Counted from the first letter of the stretch, positions 1-11,022 are shown. The stretch is 64,000 nt of DNA from Curtobacterium sp. MCLR17_032 (GCF_003234795.2 NZ_CP126268.1:3162001-3226000); one strand, 5' to 3'. The notes: generated by a model not told the origin, from the sequence alone. Translations and numbers: made by a program.

Positions 1-2
1 CC

Positions 3-1475
3 GCACGACTCGCCGCACGCCCGGATCTCGTCACGGACGCTCCGGGAGGCACGGCACCGGACCGCCCCGACACCTCCGACCGCCAGTCGGTCGCCGACGA
101 CGACCGCTCCCGCGCTGCCGGTGCCGAGCACGCCTTCGAGACGCTCACGGTGCTGGCCGAGCTCCTCCGCGCCGCCGACGCCGGTGCCGTGCGGGAACTC
201 GCGAAGGGCGGCATCGGTGCGCCCCTCGCCCGACAGCTCGGCGAGCGCGCGGGTGCCGACGCGGCCGCGGTGCCGGACCGTCTGGCGCTGCTCGACCGGA
301 TCGGGGCCGCACATCCGGAGGACGGCTCGTGGAAGGTCTCGGACGCCGGGCACACCTGGCTGCGGTCCTCGTGGCCGGAACGCTGGGCCACGGTCGTGCA
401 CGACTGGCGGGCGGCGCTCGACCCCGCGGTGGCCGAGGTCCTCGGCCTCGCCGACGACGACCTCGGTGACCTGGTCTCGCTCGGTCGCTGGGCGTACCCG
501 GCCGGTTCGCGCTGGCTCGACGCCGCACTGCTCGACGCCTCGGGCACGGCCCGGGTCCTGGGGCTCGCGGTCGACGGGCGTCTGACCACGACCGGTCGGG
601 CCCTGCTCGAGGACGACCCGGACGCCGCCCGTGCTGCCGCCGCGGCCGACCTGCCCGGCACCGTCGACGGGGTGTACCTGCAGCCGGACCTCACCGTCAT
701 CGCACCGGGTCCGCTCGCGCCCGCCGACGACGACGACCTCCGAGCCGTCGCCGACCTCGAGGCGCCCGGACTCGCGGCGCGCTACCGGGTGTCGGAGGAC
801 TCGATCCGCCGTGCCCTCCGTGACGGCCGCACCCGCGACGACGTGGTGGCGCTGTTCACCCGGATCGGCGCGACCGAGGTCCCGCAGCCGCTGACCTACC
901 TGATCGACCAGGTCGCGACCCGTGACGGCAGTGTCGTGGTGGACCGTGGCGAGGGGGACCTCGGCTCGGTGCTGCACGGCACCCCGGAGCAGCTCGACCT
1001 CATCGGGGTCGACGCCGAACTCCGACAGTTGGCGTGGGAGCGACCCGACCTGACCACCCTCGTGACGAAGTACCCGCCGCACGTCGTGGCGAGTGCGCTC
1101 GAGGACCAGCGGTACCCGGCCGTGCTCGCGGCGGGGGCGCGCCCGGAGACGCGATCCGGGCCTCCCGTCCGACGACGCGCACCGAGCCGGTCCCCGGAGC
1201 AGGCGGCACGGGCGCTGGTCGAGCGTCTGCGTCTGACGACGGAACGCGGCGACGCGGAACCGGAGCAGGAGTGGCTGGCGCGGCAGATCGACATGGCGGT
1301 GCGTGGTCGCACGCCGATCCGCGTCACCGTGCGGATGCCGGACGGATCGGAACGACCGTTCTCGATCGTGCCGACCTCGGTCGCCGCCGGACGTGTCCGG
1401 GGCAAGGACACGGCGGTCGACGTCGAACGGACGCTGCCGCTGTCCCTCGTCGTCGGCATCGAGAGCGACGCCTGA
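3..1475 (+). CDS. Helicase-associated protein (XPB/Ssl2-like domain), 5' partial
   Basis: The frame is open from the first bases of the window to a TGA, so the N-terminus lies outside and this is the C-terminal 490 or so residues. The sequence resembles the actinobacterial helicase-associated family encoded beside XPB helicases. It has a winged-helix-like middle part with a stretch reading TVDGVYLQPDLTVIAPGPL and a later basic linker (around position 1150-1200) before a short C-terminal domain. It probably assists the XPB helicase encoded 58 bases downstream on the same strand, but I see no catalytic motif in it. The family call rests on recognition plus this neighbour. An internal ATG at 150 is not the true start, because homologous-looking sequence continues upstream. 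Confidence 0.75.
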   Translation, partial: ARLAARPDLVTDAPGGTAPDRPDTSDRQSVADDDRSRAAGAEHAFETLTVLAELLRAADAGAVRELAKGGIGAPLARQLGERAGADAAAVPDRLALLDRIGAAHPEDGSWKVSDAGHTWLRSSWPERWATVVHDWRAALDPAVAEVLGLADDDLGDLVSLGRWAYPAGSRWLDAALLDASGTARVLGLAVDGRLTTTGRALLEDDPDAARAAAAADLPGTVDGVYLQPDLTVIAPGPLAPADDDDLRAVADLEAPGLAARYRVSEDSIRRALRDGRTRDDVVALFTRIGATEVPQPLTYLIDQVATRDGSVVVDRGEGDLGSVLHGTPEQLDLIGVDAELRQLAWERPDLTTLVTKYPPHVVASALEDQRYPAVLAAGARPETRSGPPVRRRAPSRSPEQAARALVERLRLTTERGDAEPEQEWLARQIDMAVRGRTPIRVTVRMPDGSERPFSIVPTSVAAGRVRGKDTAVDVERTLPLSLVVGIESDA

Positions 1476-1484
1476 CGGTCGTGC

Positions 1485-1493
1485 TGTGGACAA
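1485..1493 (-). promoter_or_regulatory. DnaA-box-like site
   Basis: The plus strand reads TGTGGACAA, whose complement TTGTCCACA is the known actinobacterial DnaA-box consensus. It lies in the 58-base gap between the helicase-associated gene and the XPB gene. One isolated box does not make an origin. It could be a DnaA titration site or chance. Confidence 0.35.
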
Positions 1494-1533
1494 CCGGGTC
1501 ACGCACCGGCTGCGCCGCCTAGGCTGATCCGTC

Positions 1534-3231
1534 ATGAACGGACCGCTGATCGTGCAGAGTGACCGCACCGTGCTCCTCGAGGTCGCGCACCCTCAGGCTG
1601 AGGACGCCCGGCACGCGTTGGCGGTGTTCGCCGAGCTCGAACGCGCCCCGGAGCACGTGCACACGTACCGCATCACGCGGCTCGGGTTGTGGAACGCGCG
1701 TGCTGCCGGGCACGACGCAGCGTCGATGATCGACACGCTCGAACGGTTCGCGAAGTTCCCGGTGCCGCAGAGCGTGACGGTGGACATCGAGGACACCGTC
1801 TCGCGGTACGGCCGGCTCGTCATCCGGCGTGAAGAGCGCGAGGACGCCCCCGTCATCGCGAACTCCCCGGGCGAGGAGCTCGAGCAGCAGCCCGCCCTCG
1901 TGCTCACCGCGTCGGACCCGGCGGTCCTCGCCGAGGTCGTCCGGTCCAAGCGCATCCAGCCGCTGCTCGGCGAACGTCGCTCCGAGAACGCCGTCGAGCT
2001 GCAGGCGTGGGCCCGCGGACAGGTGAAGCAGGAGCTCGTGAAGATCGGCTGGCCGGCCGAGGACCTCGCCGGCTACACCCCCGGGCAGCCGCACCAGATC
2101 GACCTCGACACCGCGGACTGGGACCTCCGGCCGTACCAGCACGAGGCCGTCGACAGCTTCTTCCAGCAGGGCTCCGGCGTCGTCGTGCTGCCCTGTGGCG
2201 CCGGCAAGACCCTCGTCGGTGCCGGGGCGATGGCGACCGTCAAGGCGACCACGCTCATCCTCGTCACGAACACCGTCTCGGCACGGCAGTGGCGGACGGA
2301 GCTCCTCCGCCGCACCACCCTGACCGAGGCCGAGATCGGCGAGTACTCCGGCAGCGTCAAGGAGATCCGACCCGTCACGATCGCGACGTACCAGATCCTC
2401 ACGGCCCGTCGGAAGGGCGTGTACACGCACCTCTCGCTCCTCGACGCGCTCGACTGGGGGCTCGTGGTCTACGACGAGGTGCACCTGCTGCCCGCACCGG
2501 TCTTCAAGCTGACGGCGGACCTCCAGGCCCGTCGACGCCTGGGACTGACGGCGACCCTGGTGCGTGAAGACGGTCGCGAAGGCGACGTGTTCTCCCTGAT
2601 CGGGCCGAAGCGCTACGACGCCCCGTGGAAGGAGATCGAGGCGCAGGGATACATCTCCCCCGCCGAGTGCTACGAGGTCCGGATCGACCTGTCGCACGAG
2701 GACCGCCTGGAGTACGCGGCGTCGAGTGACGACGAGCGCTACCGACTCGCAGCGACGTCCCCGGCGAAGACCCCCGTGGTCCGCGACCTCATCGAGAAGC
2801 ACCGCGGTGAGCAGATCCTGGTGATCGGGCAGTACATCGACCAGCTCGACGAACTCGCAGCGTCCCTCGACGCCGCCGAGATCACCGGTGCGACGCCCGT
2901 CGACGAGCGCGAACGGCTGTACCAGGCGTTCCGCGAAGGCAGCATCGACGTGCTCGTCGTGTCGAAGGTCGCGAACTTCTCGGTCGACCTGCCCGACGCG
3001 ACCGTGGCGATCCAGGTGTCCGGCTCGTTCGGGTCCCGGCAAGAAGAGGCCCAGCGGCTCGGGCGTCTGCTCCGGCCGAACAAGGACGGCGTGCCGGCGT
3101 CGTTCTACACGCTCGTGACCCGCGACACGGTGGACCAGGACTTCGCGCAGAACCGGCAGCGGTTCCTGGCGGAGCAGGGGTACTCGTACACGATCCTCGA
3201 CGCCGACCAGCTGGCCGCTCCCGTCGCGTAG
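1534..3231 (+). CDS. XPB-family DNA repair helicase
   Basis: Superfamily 2 DNA helicase of the XPB/ERCC3 type, expected to unwind DNA in repair. The 565-residue protein shows a Walker A motif (PCGAGKT, about residue 218), the Q-motif region RPYQHEAV before it, a DEVH box (VYDEVHLLPA, about 315), LTATLVRED containing the RED motif that defines XPB proteins, and the C-terminal motif QEEAQRLGRLLRPNKDG (motif VI). Length fits the bacterial XPB family. The ATG at 1534 is the first good start after the upstream stop. It follows the helicase-associated gene closely, so co-transcription is likely, and a weak hairpin follows the stop. Confidence 0.93.
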   Translation: MNGPLIVQSDRTVLLEVAHPQAEDARHALAVFAELERAPEHVHTYRITRLGLWNARAAGHDAASMIDTLERFAKFPVPQSVTVDIEDTVSRYGRLVIRREEREDAPVIANSPGEELEQQPALVLTASDPAVLAEVVRSKRIQPLLGERRSENAVELQAWARGQVKQELVKIGWPAEDLAGYTPGQPHQIDLDTADWDLRPYQHEAVDSFFQQGSGVVVLPCGAGKTLVGAGAMATVKATTLILVTNTVSARQWRTELLRRTTLTEAEIGEYSGSVKEIRPVTIATYQILTARRKGVYTHLSLLDALDWGLVVYDEVHLLPAPVFKLTADLQARRRLGLTATLVREDGREGDVFSLIGPKRYDAPWKEIEAQGYISPAECYEVRIDLSHEDRLEYAASSDDERYRLAATSPAKTPVVRDLIEKHRGEQILVIGQYIDQLDELAASLDAAEITGATPVDERERLYQAFREGSIDVLVVSKVANFSVDLPDATVAIQVSGSFGSRQEEAQRLGRLLRPNKDGVPASFYTLVTRDTVDQDFAQNRQRFLAEQGYSYTILDADQLAAPVA

Positions 3232-3263
3232 GGACGGTTGCCGCCGGTTGCGCCCGGTCCCTA
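3229..3263 (+). terminator. Possible terminator of the XPB gene
   Basis: TAGGGAC at 3229-3235 pairs with GTCCCTA at 3257-3263 around a 21-base loop. The stem is short and includes the stop codon, so this is weak. Confidence 0.25.
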
Positions 3264-3319
3264 GACGACACACGAACGGCTCCCAGGAAGCGGCCAGGGA
3301 ACAGCCAGATGATGGTCAC

Positions 3320-4015
3320 ATGACCGACGGACCCAAGATCCTCATCGTCGACGACGAGCCGAACATCCGCGATCTCCTCACGACCTCGCTTCGCTTCGCC
3401 GGTTTCGCCGTGCGGGCGGTCGGGAACGGGGCACAGGCGATCTCCGCCGTGCTCGAAGAGGAGCCGGACCTCATCATCCTCGACGTCATGCTCCCCGACA
3501 TGAACGGGTTCGGCGTCACCAAGCGCCTCCGTTCGTCGGGCTACACCTCGCCGATCCTCTTCCTCACGGCGAAGGACGACACCGAGGACAAGATCACCGG
3601 CCTCACGGTCGGCGGCGACGACTACGTGACGAAGCCGTTCTCCCTCGACGAGATCGTCGCCCGCATCAAGGCGATCCTGCGCCGGACGATGAACGACGAA
3701 GAAGACGCGATCATCCGCGCCGGCGAACTCACGATGGACCAGGACACGCACGAGGTCACCATCGGCGATGCGCAGATCGAGCTCTCCCCCACCGAGTTCA
3801 AGCTGCTCCGCTACCTCATGCTCAACCCGAACCGCGTGCTCTCGAAGGCGCAGATCCTCGACCACGTGTGGGAGTACGACTTCAACGGCGACGCCGGCAT
3901 CGTGGAGTCCTACATCTCGTACCTCCGTCGGAAGCTCGACCAGTACTCGGCCGAGCCGATCATCCAGACCAAGCGTGGCTTCGGCTACATGCTCAAGGCG
4001 ACCAAGGCCTCCTGA
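3320..4015 (+). CDS. OmpR-family response regulator
   Basis: Two-component response regulator of 231 residues. The receiver domain begins ILIVDDEPNIRDLL and carries the acidic pair, the phospho-acceptor aspartate in LIILDVMLPDMNG, the conserved threonine in FLTAKDD and the lysine in TKPFS. The C-terminal winged helix ends RRKLDQ...TKRGFGYML. I chose the ATG at 3320 rather than the upstream TTG at 3248, because the extra 24 residues look non-coding and the receiver fold starts right after this ATG. A histidine kinase gene follows 68 bases downstream and should be its partner. The signal is unknown. Confidence 0.9.
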   Translation: MTDGPKILIVDDEPNIRDLLTTSLRFAGFAVRAVGNGAQAISAVLEEEPDLIILDVMLPDMNGFGVTKRLRSSGYTSPILFLTAKDDTEDKITGLTVGGDDYVTKPFSLDEIVARIKAILRRTMNDEEDAIIRAGELTMDQDTHEVTIGDAQIELSPTEFKLLRYLMLNPNRVLSKAQILDHVWEYDFNGDAGIVESYISYLRRKLDQYSAEPIIQTKRGFGYMLKATKAS

Positions 4016-4033
4016 GCAGTCACAGCTGACTGT

Positions 4034-4066
4034 CGGCGGCCGTCGGGTTCTCCCCGGCGGCCGCCG
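4034..4066 (+). terminator. Hairpin between regulator and kinase genes
   Basis: CGGCGGCCG (4034-4042) pairs with CGGCCGCCG (4058-4066). It could be a partial terminator that lowers kinase expression relative to the regulator. No T-run follows. Confidence 0.3.
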
Positions 4067-4083
4067 CTTACTGTTGGGGAAGC

Positions 4084-5793
4084 ATGCACGCGCGAATGAG
4101 TCACTGGTGGGACGCGATCTCCCTCCGCACCAAGATCACCGGGATCACCGTCCTCCTGGTCGCGCTCGGCCTGCTCGTCGCCGGGCTCGGCACGATGACG
4201 GTGCTGAGTACGTACCTGATGCGGCAGCTCGACACGCAGGTGACGACCACGAGCTCGCAGCTCGAAGGCCAGAACGTCAGTGACGGTGAGCAGTACTGCA
4301 AGCTGTCGATGGTGCTCGAGAAGAGCTCCTACGTCGCCGCGTACGACGGTCGTGGCAAGCAGATCTGCGACACGGAGTCGCCGTCGCAGCCGGACGTCTC
4401 CCGCGTGCGCTTCTCGTCGGCGGCCTCCACCTCGGCGCCCTTCAGCCTGTACGACGAGCAGCACAACCACGAGTGGCGTGCCCAGGTCATCCCCGCGAAC
4501 CTGCAGAACCTCTCCACCGGGGCCACCGAGACCGGCTACGTGCTCGTCGCGGTCTCCAGCGCCGGCACCGACCAGACCATCGCGCAGTTCACCGTCATCT
4601 TCCTGCTGTTCGGCATCTCGGTGATCCTGCTCGGGGCGATGCTCACGCGCCTCCTGGTCACCGCCACGTTCGACCCGCTGCGGAACGTCGAGGACACAGC
4701 TGCCCGCTTCGCTGCCGGGGACTTCAACCAGCGCCTCGACGCGGACACCCCGAACACCGAGGTCGGCCGGCTGAACCGCTCCCTCAACGCCATGCTCGAG
4801 CGGATCGACGACGCGTTCGAGGACCGCGAGCGCACGATCGACCAGATGCGCCGCTTCGTCGGGGACGCCTCGCACGAGCTCCGGACGCCGCTGGTGTCCC
4901 TCCGTGGGTACGCCGAGCTCTACCGGATGGGTGCGCTCCGCAAGGAAGAGGACGTCGCGCAGGCGATGGACCGCATCGAGAAAGAGGCCAAGCGCATGGG
5001 CCTCCTGGTGCAGGACCTGCTGCAGCTCGCCCGCATCGACGAGTCGAAGCCGCTCGAGCTCGGCCCGGTCGACCTCGTCACCATCGCCCGCGACTCCGCG
5101 CTCGACACGATGGCCTCCAACCCGGACCGTGAGATCCAGGTCCTGGTCGAGGACTCGCTGACCGGCGAGAACGTCCCGCAGGCGGTCCGGCCGATGAGCT
5201 CCTTCGGTGCCGCCGTCGAGGTCTCCGGCAGCCCGTCCGTCCCCGCCTCGCCGCCGCTCAACACCACCGGGCCGATCGCGTTCTCACGTCAGACGATCGC
5301 GCGCCTCAGGGCTCGGCGCACCCGGGCGATGAGCCTCGACACCAAGAACCCGACCGACGAGACCACTCCCCTGCCGACGATCGTGCTGCCCAAGCGGCCG
5401 CCGATCGTCCTGGCAGAGGAGAACAAGGTCCGCCAGATCGTCACGAACCTCATGGGCAACGCCATGCGGTTCACCGAGCACGACGACCCGATCGAGATCG
5501 GCATCGGCGTGGACGACGAGCGCGAGATGGCCCACATCGACGTCATCGACCACGGTGAGGGCATCCCGCCGCAGTTGCGCGATAAGATCTTCCAGCGCTT
5601 CTGGCGTGCCGACACCTCGCGCGCGCGGGACACCGGCGGCTCGGGCCTCGGACTCGCGATCGTGTCGGGCATCGTGCACGCGCACCACGGGTCGGTCGAG
5701 GTGTTCGACACCCCGGGCGGCGGTGCCACCTTCCGCGTGTGGCTGCCGCTGCTGCCGCGCGAGGGCGCGCCCGCCACTCCCGCCCTGTCCTGA
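4084..5793 (+). CDS. Sensor histidine kinase with a long linker insertion
   Basis: Membrane sensor kinase of 569 residues paired with the regulator just upstream. Visible in order: TM1 (about 17-45), an extracytoplasmic sensor region, TM2 (about 165-190), HAMP, the H-box GDASHELRTPL (about 260), then N-box (EENKVRQIVTNLMGNAMRF), G1 (DHGEGIP), F (FQRFW) and G2 (GGSGLGLAIV). Between the DHp helices and the ATPase domain there is an extra proline/serine/threonine-rich stretch of about 75 residues (roughly 362-437), which is unusual in this family. The start could be the ATG at 4084 or the one at 4096. All catalytic motifs are intact, so it should be active. Confidence 0.9.
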   Translation: MHARMSHWWDAISLRTKITGITVLLVALGLLVAGLGTMTVLSTYLMRQLDTQVTTTSSQLEGQNVSDGEQYCKLSMVLEKSSYVAAYDGRGKQICDTESPSQPDVSRVRFSSAASTSAPFSLYDEQHNHEWRAQVIPANLQNLSTGATETGYVLVAVSSAGTDQTIAQFTVIFLLFGISVILLGAMLTRLLVTATFDPLRNVEDTAARFAAGDFNQRLDADTPNTEVGRLNRSLNAMLERIDDAFEDRERTIDQMRRFVGDASHELRTPLVSLRGYAELYRMGALRKEEDVAQAMDRIEKEAKRMGLLVQDLLQLARIDESKPLELGPVDLVTIARDSALDTMASNPDREIQVLVEDSLTGENVPQAVRPMSSFGAAVEVSGSPSVPASPPLNTTGPIAFSRQTIARLRARRTRAMSLDTKNPTDETTPLPTIVLPKRPPIVLAEENKVRQIVTNLMGNAMRFTEHDDPIEIGIGVDDEREMAHIDVIDHGEGIPPQLRDKIFQRFWRADTSRARDTGGSGLGLAIVSGIVHAHHGSVEVFDTPGGGATFRVWLPLLPREGAPATPALS

Positions 5794-5823
5794 CGGTCGG
5801 CGCACCTCCGCCTCCGCCCGCGC

Positions 5824-6326
5824 CGAGGTCGCACGAACTGCCGCGGTAGCCCGCTCCAGGCGGCACTTCGTGCAACCTCGGCGCCGGTTAGACGGCATGT
5901 CGTGCAACCCCGCCGGTCGCATCTCGGCCTTGGCCTTGGCCCTGGCCCTGGCCGGGGGCCCGCCCGCCGTCCAGGTCGCGGAAACTGCTGCCCGCCCCCG
6001 TCGCGAGCTGCACTTCGTGCAACCCGGACGCCCGCCTGACGGCCTGTCGTGCGACCTCATGGGGAGCGGCCCGGGAGGCCCTTCCACCGCCCGTCGTCGA
6101 GGTCGCAGGACCTGCCGCCCACCCCCGTCGCGAGCAGCACTCCGTGCGACCCGGGCGCTCGCCTGGTGGCCTGTCGTGCGACCTCGCCAACTGCGCCCTG
6201 CCACCCTCGGCCGGGAGGCCCTTCCACCGCCCGCCGCCCAGGTCGCGGAAACTGCCGCCCACCCCCGTCGCGAGCAGCACTCCGTGCGACCCGGGCGTCC
6301 GCCTGACGGCCTGTCGTGCGACCTCG
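5824..6326. repeat. Cluster A of palindromic REP-like repeats
   Basis: This non-coding gap holds about twelve copies of a motif near CGAGGTCGCACGAACTGCCG in both orientations, often paired to form hairpins. Example: 5824-5843 pairs with 5861-5880, 18 of 20 bases complementary. Within it are three 87-base direct copies (5972-6058, 6099-6185, 6239-6325), two of them preceded by the same linker, CGGGAGGCCCTTCCACCGCCC. All reading frames here look like artefacts. The same motif forms clusters at 7401-7629 and 23516-23855. Confidence 0.85.
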
Positions 6327-6362
6327 CCGAGCCTGACCGCCCCGCGTCGCGGTGAAGTCGAC

Positions 6363-7268
6363 TCACGATGCTGACGCAGAGCCTCGCGCTGGACTCCGCC
6401 GCCGTACCGCGAACGCCTGGCGGAGTCGCTCGAAGACCAGTGCCGGACGGGACGCGTCGAGGGCAGTGGCATGCACGACGAGCCATCCGTTGACGACGAA
6501 ACCGTTGTCGCGCCGTTGATCGTGCTGGAACACTTCGCGGTCGCGATGGTGGTCACCGTCGTACTCGAAGGCGATCCGGTACTCGGGCCACGCCATGTCC
6601 ACACGACCGAGGAACGTCCCGGAAGGGTCCTCGACGTCGAGGTTGAGCACGGGCTCCGGGAATCCGGCGTCGACCAAGGCGAGCCGGAACCATGTCTCCA
6701 TCGCTGATTCCGACCCGGCGCGGACGAGTTCGATGGCGGCTCGTGCCACGCGGACGTGACGGTGGCCCGGACGGATCGATGCGGCAAGCCCGTCGATGGT
6801 GGTCAGAGCGCTCCTCCCGACGAGGTGGTCACCGACCGCGACCAGATCACGGAGCCCGAGCACGGAAGCGCACTCCCACCAGGCCTGTTCCGGGGTGCTG
6901 CACCGGACTCCTCGGACCGTGGTCATCGGGGCGTCCGCTCGGGCCCGGTGGCCGGTCACGCCCGGGCGGCGCATCAGCGATCCGCGGCCGGCCGTGGAGA
7001 CGTGGTTCCGATCCTGTTCCCGCCCGGGCAGCGGTGCTCCCCACAGGCGCGCCGCCGTGGTGTGACTGAAGAACTGGTCGGTTCTAAGGACGAGTGAGAG
7101 CGCGTCCACCAGCGTCCCCTCGTACCCGCGACCGACGCGGACCCCGTGGACGGGTCGTTGCAGATCGCGGCGACGAAGTCGTCCTGGGTCGAGGCCCGAG
7201 GACAGCGCGTCGCGAACACGGAAGGGCTGCGCGTCGAACGGGCTCGGGAGGGGTCGTGGCTGCACCAT
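6363..7268 (-). CDS. DUF559 endonuclease-like protein
   Basis: A 301-residue protein of a common actinobacterial architecture. The N-terminal part resembles an AbiEi-like or winged-helix region (FRVRDALSSGLDPGRLRRRDL). The C-terminal DUF559 domain has the Vsr-like PD-(D/E)XK pattern: VDMAWPEYRIAFEYDGDHH, then a D-rich helix and the strand WLVVHAT. Enzymatic activity is an inference from the fold; the cellular role of the family is not established. The ATG at 7268 was chosen because sequence upstream looks non-coding. The gene sits alone between two clusters of the same palindromic repeat, which makes a link between the protein and the repeat worth testing. Confidence 0.75.
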   Translation of the reverse strand: MVQPRPLPSPFDAQPFRVRDALSSGLDPGRLRRRDLQRPVHGVRVGRGYEGTLVDALSLVLRTDQFFSHTTAARLWGAPLPGREQDRNHVSTAGRGSLMRRPGVTGHRARADAPMTTVRGVRCSTPEQAWWECASVLGLRDLVAVGDHLVGRSALTTIDGLAASIRPGHRHVRVARAAIELVRAGSESAMETWFRLALVDAGFPEPVLNLDVEDPSGTFLGRVDMAWPEYRIAFEYDGDHHRDREVFQHDQRRDNGFVVNGWLVVHATALDASRPALVFERLRQAFAVRRRSPARGSASAS

Positions 7269-7400
7269 CTCGACAGTCTCGGGAACGCGGCGGCGGACCG
7301 AGCCGACGGCTCCCGTTCCCTGTGGAGAACGACGTGATGTGAGCCTCCAGTGCAGGAGCCTGCAAGTCGCGCACTCGCGAACCGCGCGGTCGAGCGTTCC

Positions 7401-7629
7401 CGAGGTCGCGAGACGCGCCGCAGCCTGCGCATCCAGGTCGCGAGACGTGCCGCAGGCCGCTCGGCCTGCCGGCAGTTCGAGCGACCTCGACGATCGGACG
7501 GTGGAGATGCCGGCCCGCCGGCCCACCGGTGGCACAGTCCTCAAGTCGCACGACACGCCACGGACTCTCCACCGAGGTCGCACGAAGTGCCGCCTCGGGA
7601 CGCGGCGGGCGGCAGTTCGTGCGACCTCG
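7401..7629. repeat. Cluster B of palindromic REP-like repeats
   Basis: Six clear copies of the repeat seen at 5824-6326 lie here in both orientations. The best hairpin pairs 7573-7594 with 7608-7629, 21 of 22 bases complementary with a 13-base loop. A subtype with the core GGTCGCGAGACGYGCCG occurs at 7401 and 7434. The rest of the gap between the DUF559 gene and groEL holds only a TGTGGAGAAC motif at 7321 and the groEL terminator. Confidence 0.85.
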
Positions 7630-7672
7630 GCCGCCGCCGCAGGGCGCCGGCCGCAGGCCGCCGGGCACGCGG

Positions 7673-7707
7673 AAGGGCCCCCGCACGAGAAGCGTACGAG
7701 GGCCCTT
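7673..7707 (-). terminator. Terminator of groEL
   Basis: The arms 7673-7687 and 7693-7707 pair with 13 of 15 matches around AGAAG, 17 bases after the groEL stop. No strong T-run follows, as is usual in high-GC actinobacteria. Confidence 0.6.
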
Positions 7708-7723
7708 GCCGAGCAGGTCCGGA

Positions 7724-9847
<2,124 letters not shown>

Positions 9848-9939
9848 TCAGAGCGCTGTCGCCTCGCCCGCTTCCGCAGCCGTTCCTCGAAGTGAGGACC
9901 TGTCGCGAACACGGGGTGACCACTGGTGACTCTGACCGA

Positions 9940-9969
9940 GTGTCACGATTTCGGCAAGGGGTGTGACAC
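9940..9969. repeat. Inverted repeat upstream of csp
   Basis: GTGTCAC (9940-9946) and GTGACAC (9963-9969) form a perfect 7-base inverted repeat with a 16-base spacer. It lies in the 250-base gap between the LytR_C gene and csp, upstream of csp. It could be an operator; no known regulator is recognised. Confidence 0.35.
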
Positions 9970-10033
9970 GTATTTCACGCAGCGATCCACGATCCGCAAC
10001 GTGCCGGAAACACAGGGCCGCGGAACGGGGATC

Positions 10034-10630
10034 TCAGCCGGCGTAGTCCGCCCCGAGGACGACCGAGACGTCCGCGTTCGGGAAGGCCGACGACCGCTGC
10101 ACCGCCGAGGTGCCGAGCGACTTCGCGATGCCCTCGGCCAGCGCCGCCTGGGACTCCTGCTGGTAGTAGACGATGGTCTGCGTCGAACCGGTCGTGCCGG
10201 CGTCGCCCGTGGACGTCACCTTCCAGCCCGCGCCGGTGAGCTTCGTCGACGCGTTCGCCGCGAGCCCCGTCGTCGAGGTGCCGTTCAGCACGACGAGGGT
10301 GGTCGCGCCCTGGTCGGTCGGGGAAGCGGCCGCGGCCGCCGGCGAGGACGCTCCACCGGACGGCTCCGACCCGGCCGAGGCACTGCTGGTCGGGGTCGAG
10401 GTCGCCGACGCGGACGGTGCCGACGTGGCCCCACCACTGCCCTCGGTGAACTGCACGCTGCCGTTGGCGAGGGCGAGCACGAGGACGCCGACACCGACCA
10501 GGACGCCGGTGGCGAGGGCCGCCCAGGCGAACACGACCCAGCCGCCACCCCGACGGGCGGGACCACGGTGCGCGCCGACCCGGGGGCCGTCGGTGACGTC
10601 GTCGAACCGGTCTCGCGGGAATCTCGTCAT
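10034..10630 (-). CDS. LytR C-terminal domain membrane protein
   Basis: A 198-residue protein with a short cytoplasmic N-terminus, one membrane span (about 32-53, WVVFAWAALATGVLVGVGVL), a Ser/Pro/Ala-rich linker, and a LytR_C domain near 110-198 (TLVVLNGTSTTGLAANASTKL). It is extracytoplasmic by topology. The start ATG overlaps the stop of the DUF3263 gene by four bases, so translation is coupled. The same DUF3263-LytR_C pair occurs near groEL in mycobacteria, where the LytR_C protein (VirR/CEI) affects envelope integrity and vesicle release. A similar envelope role here is inference. Confidence 0.82.
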   Translation of the reverse strand: MTRFPRDRFDDVTDGPRVGAHRGPARRGGGWVVFAWAALATGVLVGVGVLVLALANGSVQFTEGSGGATSAPSASATSTPTSSASAGSEPSGGASSPAAAAASPTDQGATTLVVLNGTSTTGLAANASTKLTGAGWKVTSTGDAGTTGSTQTIVYYQQESQAALAEGIAKSLGTSAVQRSSAFPNADVSVVLGADYAG

Positions 10631-10965
10631 CGTTCCTCTTCACGTCCTTCGTGGTCGGCCGGGGGCGCGACGAAACTGCGGGCAGCGCGGGCGCTCGTCC
10701 GGGCCCGGCGGAGACGCTGCAGCCGGGTGACCAGCTGCGGGTCGTACGCCAGGGCCGCCGGTGAGTCGATCACCCGGTTCAACACCTGGTAGTACCGCGT
10801 CGGCGACCAGTCGAACTCGACGCGGATCTCGGCTTCCTTCGTCCGGTCGTGCCGTGCCCGCTCGTGCTCGAACGCGAGCACGTGCTTGGCGAGCTCGGTG
10901 AGCTCGTCGGTGGGGAGGGCGGTCACACTGGTTCCGATCGCGGACGGGTTGCAGGTCTCGCACAT
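10627..10965 (-). CDS. DUF3263 family protein
   Basis: A 112-residue protein matching the DUF3263 family by the stretch VLAFEHERARHDRTKEAEIR followed by WSPTRYYQVLNRVIDSPAAL, which looks like a small helix-turn-helix domain. It may be a DNA-binding regulator, but no function is established for the family. It is the first gene of a two-gene operon and overlaps the LytR_C gene by ATGA. The N-terminal 20 residues, with two cysteines (CETC), are less certain, because a later start is possible. Confidence 0.75.
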   Translation of the reverse strand: MCETCNPSAIGTSVTALPTDELTELAKHVLAFEHERARHDRTKEAEIRVEFDWSPTRYYQVLNRVIDSPAALAYDPQLVTRLQRLRRARTSARAARSFVAPPADHEGREEER

Positions 10966-11022
10966 CGTAGGGGCGCTCGGCAGGTCGACCCTGGCACGGC
11001 GTTGGACTGTCGCGGAACCCGC

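Noticed and set aside
1519..3273. 584-codon minus-strand frame
   Set aside because: Antisense of the XPB helicase, which has complete helicase motifs on the plus strand.
5284..6486. Minus-strand frames over the repeat cluster
   Set aside because: They are repeat-driven (recurrent SHDRPSGGRPG-like peptides from the palindromes) and run antisense into the kinase gene.
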